Assembly (NCBI GenBank): GCA_049664225.1
Contig: JBATEX010000213.1
Coordinates: forward strand, 150,990-214,989
DNA: 64,000 bases
Direction: 5' to 3'
DNA from: JAUVRX01 sp049664225
GTDB taxonomy: Bacteria > Acidobacteriota > Thermoanaerobaculia > Multivoradales > JAHEKO01
Both the position numbers and the translations under genes were made by a program. The notes under the pieces were generated by a model. That model ran no database searches. It was not told where the DNA came from and saw nothing but the letters and a program-made list of their open reading frames with translations. Below, in pieces: positions 27,011 through 35,115 of this stretch (position 1 is its first letter; each line of letters opens with the position of its first letter).

Positions 27011-30000
27011 TCAAGGGCTGGCGGCTTCGATCTCGATGAGATTTCCTGCGGAGTAGGCAGTGAACTCCGGTGCGTACATGCTCTGAACCGTCGCCGGCGC
27101 GACCCTGAAAGTCCCTGCGAGACTGGCTCGAAGGCGGTACCGAAAGGTGTACTCGCCAGCCGGCAACAGCTCGAAGAAGAAGTTGGACCCGCTGTCACGA
27201 ACCTCCTCGTACCAGCCGATTCCGAGCTCCCACCGATAGGCCGATCGGGTCGATTCGGGCTCGAAGCCGGCCGGCCGCGGATCTCGCAAGTGGACATACT
27301 CGGCAGCATGGCGACTGCGTAGAGACAGTTGGACCTCCACCTGGTCTCCAGGCTCGATTCGCGTCCCATCCTCCAGTGGTTGAAGCACCCACTCCCTGCC
27401 GTCGTGCAAGCGCTTGAAATAGCGCCGCTCGACGAAGAAGAAGTTACCTTCGGCCTTCTCAGGCAGGCGCTCTGTCGAGAAGTGCCAGGTAGCGGAGGCG
27501 AACAGAAAGCCCTTGCTCTGCTTCTCGACGACGATGGTATTCATGGAGTCGGGCTCGATCTCGCTACCCCGGATCACGATCTGGTTCTTCCACCCCGTGT
27601 ACTCGTCGGGCTCGAACACGCGGGTCTCAGTCAGGCGACCGATCTCCACCTGCACCTCCTCGCGAACAGCGAGACTCCCCTCACGCTCGAGGTAGTGCAC
27701 CAAGGCGTAGATCACTTCGGCTGTAGCCCGAGTCGATTTCCAGTGATTCAACTTCTTGTTGAGAAGCAGCCATTGAACGAGCCCGGCGCGGCGCGGCTCG
27801 TCGGGGTCCAACTCGGTCAGGGTGCGCAGCGCCAGGGCGTGACCTTCAATCGTGTCGTTGTACCAAAGCCATGAACGCTCCTCGGGCGCCCAGTAGGTAC
27901 CCTCGTCGGGCGATGTCTTGGCCGAGTCCATGACACTTTCCCAGACCCGCTCGGCATCGGCGTCGCGACCGGCCCGCGACAGCGTCAGGGTCAGCGAGCT
28001 CTTGAGCAGTGGACTGTGCTCACGCCAGTGGCGGAATGAGAAATCCAGCATCTTTCGACGCTCCTCCTGACTGAACAGCCCTCGGGTCCAGGACTCGTCC
28101 GGATAGCTGGAGAGGACGTAGTTCAGGAACGTCACGAACTCCCAACAACAGTCGTCGTCCATCATCCGGGGGACGATCTCGTCCAGATAATGGCGATGCA
28201 GGTAGCTCCACCCCTTTTCGACCATCGCCTGCGGAACCTCGATCCCGAACTCCAGCGCCCGGGAGAACCCCTGCATGATGTAGAGGGTCATATAGGGCGA
28301 CGGCGGCCCTCCCGACCACCACGGGAAGCCACCCAGTGACGTCTGGGTCTTGGCCAGCTTCGCCAGTGCCGCCTGGCGCTCCGCCTTCGCGACTCGGGGC
28401 TTCAAGACGTTGATGAGGTCGTCCTCTCCTCCACCCTGCGCCTCGATCAGCCAGGGGGTCTCTTCCAAGGCCATCTTGCGATTGGGATCGACCTGGTCCC
28501 AGGTCTCGAGACGGGTTTCCCTGTCGGCCATCTTCTTCGCCATCCTGGCGACGGCTGGATAGCGTTCATACAGTGACGAGACGATGCCGGTGGACAGGAA
28601 CCTGTTCAGGGTCTGCTCCGTGCATTCGTAGGGATACTGCACAAGATAGGGAAGCGCCTGAAGAACGCTGTAGAAAAGCTGTGCGTCGAGAGTCACGATG
28701 AGCTGCTCGTCGATTCTCGAAGGGTCTGCCTCACCAACCAACTCGGCGAAGCTCATCTCGCGGCGCTCCGCGTCTCGCAGGGTGACGAAGCGCGACTGGC
28801 TCAGGTGCATCCGACCAGGAAGGACGGGCAACGGCCGAAGCTCCCCATCACTGAAATCTCCAGCTCGAGCCGTGACCTTGAAGGCCACATTGCCAACCCT
28901 GGGTGGCACGGTGACTGGGAACAGCAGACGCGTGCCGGCCCCAGCGGGCACCGAGAAGGGAACTCCGCTTGTCTCTGCAGATCCGAGGCCGAACTCGGCG
29001 TTCAGGCCACTCTCATCGGTCGGCTCGAGGATTTCGAAGTCCAGCCGCCCATGGAGGGTCGTCTCTCCAGCGTTGTTCACAACCACCGCCAGATCCACCT
29101 GGTCCCCTTCGCGCAGGAAGCGAGGTAGATAGGGACGCACCATAAGCTCTTTGACAGTGCGAACCTGGCGTTGGAAGGAGCCACCCCGCAGATCACGATC
29201 CAGAGCGTGTAACCAGACATTCCACTCGGTGACCGAATCCGGCACGGTGAACTCGAAAGAAACGGCACCTTCATCCTCAACCACCAGGTGGGGATGCCAG
29301 AAGGCGGTCTCTGAGAATTCGCTTCTGAGCTCGATCGCATTGCCAGCTTCCTGCGAGCCACCCACTTCACCAGGGAGAGACTTTGCCGCCACCTTTCCTA
29401 CCTCTTCCAAGGAGGACTGCTCGGCAACCTCCGACTCCTGCAAGGCCGCGGGCGCCATGTCGGCCAAGGCATAGCCTCGCCGCTTGCCCGGACCACCGAT
29501 ACCGTACCCATCCAGGAAACGGAGCTGGTCGCCATGAAGGTGGGGGTACTCCGGGAACACCACGAAGCCAGGGCTCGATTGCCAGACCGCCCCCGCACTT
29601 CCGAGGCTCGTCTGGAAACTCAACGTCTCAGTGCGGGTCGGGTACAAGGAGAGTACTGACGGCGGATTGTGTGGCGCGAAGAGGTCCAAACTCCGGTCGT
29701 ACATGTAGGCCAGCAGCTCGGCAGCACCCCGCTCGAGCCGTCGTCCGTCGGAGGAGGAGACGGTGACCCGCCACGTCTCCTGGCTGCCAGGCCGCAAGAG
29801 ATCGCGAAAGCTGCTGAACGCCAGCTGGAGCTCGCGATCCTCCCAGGGCACCCAGATCGCCTGGCTCGCGCTGATGAACTGGTAGTCGACCAGCGTCGAA
29901 AGCAGAAAGCTGAATCCCCCTCGGCGGCTGCTGTCGACAGGAAACTCCAGCACGACCGGCCCGGCACCCGACTGCAGCAGTCGTTGTTCGATCGTCTCGC

Positions 30001-33000
30001 CAGAGCTCTGCAGCTCCAGCAATAGCTCCTGGTCCTCCAACCCAGAATGTACGAGGACCTTCAACGTCTCTCCGACCTCCGAGCTCTGACGCTCGGCCAA
30101 CAGCAAAGCCGGGAGCTCCAGTCTCCCGAGCCCCTCACCGACAACCAGAAGATCCCTGCGCGTCTCGAAGACGGACCCAAACTCGTCCTCGGTGCTGTAG
30201 TGCAGTCGGTAGACATCGGGGGGCAGGTCGACCAGCAGGACAGACGCCGATCCGTCTTCACCGTGTTCGACTGTTCCTCGTCGGACGACTTCGCCGTCTG
30301 ACCAGCTTGCCAGCAAGCTCTCAAACGAGTAGTCCGCCGCCCAGCGCGGGCGAAGCAGATCTCCAGGAGTGCGGAACCGATCTTCATCACCCGGCGCAAT
30401 CTGCTTGGGTATTTCCGCGGGAGCCGCCGTCGAGTCTGGCTGCTCGACTTTCGTCAGACTCCAGTCAGCACTACCGGCTCGCCCGACGCCATTCAGATCC
30501 TTCCTGGCCAGCAGAATCTCGACTCGATCGCCCACCGTGAAGAACGTCTTGGCGGCTTCGACGGTGGCCTCGACAGCGACAAACCCCAATCGGAACAGGC
30601 GCTCAGCCGAGCGGGTCTCTCCCCCTTCGTCGGTAACCGCCGCAGTCAGCTTGTAGCGGTAGGACAGGCCTGCAGTAGCGGCCAACCTTTCGTCAGCCGC
30701 CGGCAGAAAGGAGATCTCGAACCTTCCGTCCGTATCGAGCTCAGCGGTCCCGGAAGCGATCGTCTCGGGCACCTGCGTCGGATACGTCCGGTACCAACCC
30801 ATCCAGCGGGGAAAGACGGGGACCCGACTGACATGCCAGGCTACCTGGCCTGTCACCACCGGCAGACCGAAGTAGTAGCGCACCTCGCCGCTCAGCGAGG
30901 CAGGACGGTTCAGGCGGACCGGCTCTACCGGGTCGACGAGGGTGACCTCGAACGTCGGCCGCTTGTACTCCTCGATCGTCACCTGACTCCATCCGCCGAG
31001 CGAAGTTCGCAGGCTCCACCTCCCCAGGAGTCGCCCCGCTGGGACCGTGAACGCGCCTGAAGCGGTACCGAACTCATTCGTTTCGACTTCTACCGACTCG
31101 ACCGACTCGCCATTGGAATCCAACAGGTCCACCGTCATCCTTTCTTGTGGCAGCGTCTGGAAGCGGTCGGCATCCGGACTCCGCTGGTAACCCACCACCT
31201 TCCACAGAACTTTCTGCAGCGGGCGGTAGACGCTGCGGTCGGTATAGATCAAAGCCGAAGTAGAGGTGTCGGGGCTCGGCTGAGGTCCGCCAATCCACAT
31301 TCTTCTCGAATCCAGAGCGTAATCGCCTTCCTGCCGGGCGACCAGAAAGTGGCTATCCGACCGCTGGCTGCTGACACGAAAGGTGGTCGATCCGGAATCA
31401 TCGGTAGTCCGTGAAGCGACCCTACGGTGGCCCCGTTTGTAATCGAATCGATAGAGTGCCACTTCCACTCCAGGCAGCCTTCGTCCGTCTGCCCCCGAGC
31501 GAACAATGACCTCCAGAGCATCGCCCCGCTGCCGAGACACGAGCACCATGTCGGTGATGAGCAGATTCAGCGCCATCCGGCGGTTTCGCGATTCGCGGAA
31601 GTCCTCTCGAACCGACGCCACGATGACGTACAGGCCTGGATCCGCCATCGGAGCCGTCGCGTATGTCGTATGCGTTCGAAAATCGGGCGTCTGCGGCAGC
31701 TCGACCTTCCACTCCGCCACCGGCACCCCGCTGCCGACGATTTCGTCCACTTCTCGGTGGGCCGGAAGCAGGTTGTAGTCCCGGCTGGCTGCTAGAGTCT
31801 CGAGGAGATCGAGCCTGTAGGCGCGAAAGTAGAGCACCCCGAGGTTGCGGTGACCTACGTGAATCGAGCGCCGGCGAGGTCCGTCACTCTGCATGGCGGT
31901 GAGCGAATAGTCCGGCGCCTCGATCTCCGCCACCAGCCGCTGACAGCGTTTGGCGCCGATCGAACCGCGATGGAATCGGGCCCCTTCGAGCGCCACCTCT
32001 CTCGCTTCTACCAGGGCGTTGGGATCTGCTTCTGCCCTGATGAGCTCGGCGAGCAGGGACTGCCCCATCGACCACCACGGATAGCTGCGACCCAGAACCT
32101 CCAGATGGTGTCGCAGGTTCTCTCGGATACTCCGACGCTCTTCGACGAACTGAGACTCGGAGAACACCGCCTGAAGACGCCGCGATCTCTCGAGCCGCGC
32201 TTCGAAAGAAGCCTCCGGTCTCGTCTCGTCAGCATGCCAGGATTCCAGGTCGGCCAACAGGCCCGCCATCTTGTAGAGTGGATGCCGATCAGGACTCTCC
32301 AGGCCCTCCAACAGGGCCGCCGCCTCGCCTTCCAGGAGCTCTTCGAACGGCAGGCGGAAGACCTCGTTGAGCTCCGAGGCGGTCCAGTTGGCCGAGTTAC
32401 TCGACATCTGCACCCACAGATAGGTCACCAGGTCCCTCAAGGTGCTGCGGATCCCAGGTGGATAGTTGTTCTTCTGCAGGTAGGCACCCCAGGCTCCGAT
32501 CGGCTCGGTACCCCACTCCTCCCTCCGACTCCAGACCGCGTAGAAGGCCCTGTCGGCCTCAGCCAGGATCTGATCCTTCGTCCATTGCTTCAGATCCACC
32601 TCGCCCTCGAGGGCGACCCGCTCTCGGCCTTCGATTTCCCAGGAGTAGGCCTGAACATAGGTGGTCAGCGAGCTGGCGTAGAACAGCTGCAGCAGCGAGC
32701 GGTGCAACTCCGAATCCGGCCAGGGTTGGTCCTTCAGATAGCGAACGGCGTCTTCGAAGCCGTGAAGAGCGATGCGCAGATTGGCGCCCTCGATCAGTGC
32801 TCTCGTCCACTCTTGCTCGTTGCCGCTCTCACGTGCCGCCCGCAGGGCCTCTTGCACCTTCGAGAAGGCCGCCTCGAGCCTTTGGTCCGCCACCAGTTCT
32901 TCCACCTCTTTCCATGCGGTCTCATGGTCCATGGACGACTCCTCGCGATCGGGCAAACCCTCCTCATCACGGGTCGATGTCTCTGCTCCCACATCGCCAA

Positions 33001-33124
33001 TTGGACCTCTGACGGCTGCTGCAACGGACAGTCCCAGGGTCAGAGTCAATAGAACGAGGAGGCCGGCGAATAGCAGACCTGGAGTATTCGAATGCCCTTT
33101 TCTCATCTCGCGCCCATTTCTCAT
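27011..33124 (-). CDS. Alpha-2-macroglobulin family protein with thioester
   Basis: 2,037 residues from the ATG at 33124; a TTG two codons earlier (33130) and an ATG at 33106 are alternatives. A signal/anchor helix spans about residues 20-42. Family landmarks: an MG2-type segment IYTDRSVYRPLQKV in the middle of the protein, the A2M signature FTVPDSVTEWNVWLHALD, and the thioester motif YECTEQ with Cys1501, matching the C-x-E-Q pattern. The C-terminal half is the alpha-barrel thioester domain (WLLLNKKLNHWKSTRAT) followed by a receptor-binding-like sandwich. Bacterial macroglobulins trap attacking proteases in the periplasm or at the surface; the family's usual partner PBP1C (pbpC) is not next to it here. 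It is longer than E. coli ECAM (about 1,650 residues), the extra length being mainly a helical N-terminal region of about 400 residues. Confidence 0.9.
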   Translation of the reverse strand: MRNGREMRKGHSNTPGLLFAGLLVLLTLTLGLSVAAAVRGPIGDVGAETSTRDEEGLPDREESSMDHETAWKEVEELVADQRLEAAFSKVQEALRAARESGNEQEWTRALIEGANLRIALHGFEDAVRYLKDQPWPDSELHRSLLQLFYASSLTTYVQAYSWEIEGRERVALEGEVDLKQWTKDQILAEADRAFYAVWSRREEWGTEPIGAWGAYLQKNNYPPGIRSTLRDLVTYLWVQMSSNSANWTASELNEVFRLPFEELLEGEAAALLEGLESPDRHPLYKMAGLLADLESWHADETRPEASFEARLERSRRLQAVFSESQFVEERRSIRENLRHHLEVLGRSYPWWSMGQSLLAELIRAEADPNALVEAREVALEGARFHRGSIGAKRCQRLVAEIEAPDYSLTAMQSDGPRRRSIHVGHRNLGVLYFRAYRLDLLETLAASRDYNLLPAHREVDEIVGSGVPVAEWKVELPQTPDFRTHTTYATAPMADPGLYVIVASVREDFRESRNRRMALNLLITDMVLVSRQRGDALEVIVRSGADGRRLPGVEVALYRFDYKRGHRRVASRTTDDSGSTTFRVSSQRSDSHFLVARQEGDYALDSRRMWIGGPQPSPDTSTSALIYTDRSVYRPLQKVLWKVVGYQRSPDADRFQTLPQERMTVDLLDSNGESVESVEVETNEFGTASGAFTVPAGRLLGRWSLRTSLGGWSQVTIEEYKRPTFEVTLVDPVEPVRLNRPASLSGEVRYYFGLPVVTGQVAWHVSRVPVFPRWMGWYRTYPTQVPETIASGTAELDTDGRFEISFLPAADERLAATAGLSYRYKLTAAVTDEGGETRSAERLFRLGFVAVEATVEAAKTFFTVGDRVEILLARKDLNGVGRAGSADWSLTKVEQPDSTAAPAEIPKQIAPGDEDRFRTPGDLLRPRWAADYSFESLLASWSDGEVVRRGTVEHGEDGSASVLLVDLPPDVYRLHYSTEDEFGSVFETRRDLLVVGEGLGRLELPALLLAERQSSEVGETLKVLVHSGLEDQELLLELQSSGETIEQRLLQSGAGPVVLEFPVDSSRRGGFSFLLSTLVDYQFISASQAIWVPWEDRELQLAFSSFRDLLRPGSQETWRVTVSSSDGRRLERGAAELLAYMYDRSLDLFAPHNPPSVLSLYPTRTETLSFQTSLGSAGAVWQSSPGFVVFPEYPHLHGDQLRFLDGYGIGGPGKRRGYALADMAPAALQESEVAEQSSLEEVGKVAAKSLPGEVGGSQEAGNAIELRSEFSETAFWHPHLVVEDEGAVSFEFTVPDSVTEWNVWLHALDRDLRGGSFQRQVRTVKELMVRPYLPRFLREGDQVDLAVVVNNAGETTLHGRLDFEILEPTDESGLNAEFGLGSAETSGVPFSVPAGAGTRLLFPVTVPPRVGNVAFKVTARAGDFSDGELRPLPVLPGRMHLSQSRFVTLRDAERREMSFAELVGEADPSRIDEQLIVTLDAQLFYSVLQALPYLVQYPYECTEQTLNRFLSTGIVSSLYERYPAVARMAKKMADRETRLETWDQVDPNRKMALEETPWLIEAQGGGEDDLINVLKPRVAKAERQAALAKLAKTQTSLGGFPWWSGGPPSPYMTLYIMQGFSRALEFGIEVPQAMVEKGWSYLHRHYLDEIVPRMMDDDCCWEFVTFLNYVLSSYPDESWTRGLFSQEERRKMLDFSFRHWREHSPLLKSSLTLTLSRAGRDADAERVWESVMDSAKTSPDEGTYWAPEERSWLWYNDTIEGHALALRTLTELDPDEPRRAGLVQWLLLNKKLNHWKSTRATAEVIYALVHYLEREGSLAVREEVQVEIGRLTETRVFEPDEYTGWKNQIVIRGSEIEPDSMNTIVVEKQSKGFLFASATWHFSTERLPEKAEGNFFFVERRYFKRLHDGREWVLQPLEDGTRIEPGDQVEVQLSLRSRHAAEYVHLRDPRPAGFEPESTRSAYRWELGIGWYEEVRDSGSNFFFELLPAGEYTFRYRLRASLAGTFRVAPATVQSMYAPEFTAYSAGNLIEIEAASP

Positions 33125-33308
33125 CTTCAACAGTCTATTAGACCGAGCTCCCAGGCAAGACGTTCCCTACGGGCCCGCTGGATGGCGAAGTCCACTCGCC
33201 GGACCGGTCAGTCAGGCACGGTCGGGCGCCCATGGCACGTATATACTGCTCTTCGTTGAAACCGAGTCAGATCTCAACGAGTCCTTCTATCCCCAGGAGC
33301 CACAACAA

Positions 33309-34010
33309 ATGCCCGCTCACGCCAAGAACTCTCCGTCCTACCTCTTCCCACTGATCCTCGCCCTGATCCTGGTGCTCGTACCGCTGGCGTTTTCTTCGGC
33401 CCAGACCGGCTCCGACCAGAGTGTCTCGCCGGAAGCCGAGGGCGGTGCGTCCAACACCGACGCGGGTGCCGAAGCCCACGAAAAAGGCAAGGGCTGTGGC
33501 GGCTGGTGCAACCATGGCTCTGCCTCGGGCGGCCGAGGCGGCAAGGGGCACGGCTGCGGGGAAGGTCAGAGGGGAACCAAGGGGGCCGGGCAAAAGGGCC
33601 ATGGTCGCCCAGAGATGCAGAACGCCCAGTTCCTCGTCACCAACCATGACCGACTGGAGCGCACTGTCGAGGAGATCCCCAACGGCGTCCAGACAGTGAC
33701 CACTACCGACGATCCCGAGTTGGTGGAGCCTCTGCGCAAGCACGTCCAGGAGATGTCCGCAGTTCTGGAAGAGGGCGGCCACATCCGGCAGTGGGATCCC
33801 CTCTTCGCCGAGATCTTCCAGCACGGCGAGGCCATCCAGATCGAGATCGAAGAGATCGAGGATGGAGTCCGAGTTACCGAGACATCCGACGATGAAGAGG
33901 TCGTGAAGCTGATTCGGGCCCATGCCAGCAAGATCGATCAGTTCCTGGCCCGGGGACGGGAGGCCTGTCGCGAGGAGACACCTCTGCCGGCCGACTACAC
34001 AGGTAGGTAG
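33309..34010 (+). CDS. Secreted Gly/His/Cys-rich protein with a duplicated C-terminal module
   Basis: 233 residues from the ATG at 33309, preceded by AGGAG with a nine-base spacer; the frame is open far upstream but inside the macroglobulin gene. Signal peptide 1-31 (FSSA-QT). Residues 58-100 are a low-complexity Gly/Lys/His/Cys stretch with three Cys and several His that could bind metal. Residues about 117-157 and 177-216 are two copies of one module (EEIPNGVQTVTTTDDPE versus EEIEDGVRVTETSDDEE, each followed by a helix with a conserved His and ending in a Leu-x-x-Gly turn). I do not recognise a named family. A periplasmic metal-binding role is a guess based on composition. Confidence 0.75.
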   Translation: MPAHAKNSPSYLFPLILALILVLVPLAFSSAQTGSDQSVSPEAEGGASNTDAGAEAHEKGKGCGGWCNHGSASGGRGGKGHGCGEGQRGTKGAGQKGHGRPEMQNAQFLVTNHDRLERTVEEIPNGVQTVTTTDDPELVEPLRKHVQEMSAVLEEGGHIRQWDPLFAEIFQHGEAIQIEIEEIEDGVRVTETSDDEEVVKLIRAHASKIDQFLARGREACREETPLPADYTGR

Positions 34011-34059
34011 CTGCTATTCGTTCGCCACTCTCCACCAGCCTGACCGACCCGCGTCTGAC

Positions 34060-35037
34060 ATGATTGGCCGCATGCGCCGGCGGCCCAATTCACCAACCCT
34101 TCTAGCAGGGGTAGGGGCTTCTCTTCTGGTTGCGATGGGACCCACCGCGGCCCTTGGTCTTCAGTCGAGCACTGCGGCACCCAAGGAGTCCACCGACACC
34201 CGGACGACGACCGAGCAAGCGCCCCAAGCCTTTCTCGAGGCCATCAACCAGCTCCGCCTAGAGGAGCAGAGCTCACCTCTACGGCTTTCCGAACCCCTGT
34301 CACAAGCTGCCCGAATTCTGCTGGACAGGGCCCTGCTCGGTTCGGCCAACACCCACTTCGACGCCCAAGCGAGATTGACCCGAGAAGATCTTCGAAGCTC
34401 GGGTTACGAGCCCAACCAATTCGTCGATGGGTTGGCGAGCTCCAGCGGCGATCCCGTTGACCTGATTGCGTTCTGGTGGCAGTCCGATCCGAAGAGCCTC
34501 GAGGTTTTTCTGGATTCGGGTCTCCGTGAATTCGGCCTGGCGGCAGAGGCCTGGCCGAACCAATCGATCTATGCGCTGGTGGCGGCGACATCCCAGGTCG
34601 AGATCAACCAGCCCTTTATCGAACAGCTTTCGGACCTCGAGACCGTTCGCCAACAGCTGCTGGATCGGGTCAACGAGGAGAGAGCACGTCGGCACCGGGG
34701 CCCTCTTCGTCCCAGTCGAGCCCTGGACTTGGCTGCCCAGACCTACGCCGAAAGGATGATGCGAGAAGAATTCTATGGCCACATCTCCCCTCGGGGAGAC
34801 ACCGTACTCGAGCGCGTCCAGGCCAGTGGTTACGAACCCGAGCTCACAGGCGAGAATCTGGCTTCCGGACAGCCAACCGCGGACCAGGCGATGGCTAATT
34901 GGATGGCAAGCAAGGGGCATCGCGACAACATTCTGGACCACCGCTTTCAGGACATCGGATTCGGAGTCTCCGCTCTCGAGTCAGAAGGCGAATTGAAGAT
35001 CCTCTGGGTCCAGTGTTTCGGCAGACGAAGACCTTGA
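34060..35037 (+). CDS. Tandem CAP (SCP/PR-1) domain protein
   Basis: 325 residues from the ATG at 34060 (34072 is the next choice); signal peptide to about residue 33. The second half (198-321) is a good CAP domain: LLDRVNEERARR, HISPRGDTVLERV, GENLASG, and WMASKGHRDNIL with the usual His and Glu positions. The first half (56-178) aligns with the same pattern (FLEAINQLRLEE, LSEPLSQAA, then FWWQSDPKSLEVFLDSG at the place of the W..S.GHR.NIL motif) but has lost the GEN box and the His of GHR, so it is a degenerate repeat. CAP proteins are secreted and bind lipids or other small ligands. 49 bp after the preceding secreted protein. Confidence 0.87.
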   Translation: MIGRMRRRPNSPTLLAGVGASLLVAMGPTAALGLQSSTAAPKESTDTRTTTEQAPQAFLEAINQLRLEEQSSPLRLSEPLSQAARILLDRALLGSANTHFDAQARLTREDLRSSGYEPNQFVDGLASSSGDPVDLIAFWWQSDPKSLEVFLDSGLREFGLAAEAWPNQSIYALVAATSQVEINQPFIEQLSDLETVRQQLLDRVNEERARRHRGPLRPSRALDLAAQTYAERMMREEFYGHISPRGDTVLERVQASGYEPELTGENLASGQPTADQAMANWMASKGHRDNILDHRFQDIGFGVSALESEGELKILWVQCFGRRRP

Positions 35038-35115
35038 GCTCTGCGGGTCGTCGAAGAATTCGCGATAGACTTTTTCATCCCGAGGCCTACCAGGGTGCAG
35101 CGAGCATTTTCCTCC

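Noticed and set aside
31850..33052. 400-codon open frame opposite the macroglobulin gene
   Set aside because: Shadow frame of the large minus-strand gene, with an Arg/Pro/Leu-rich translation and no domain.
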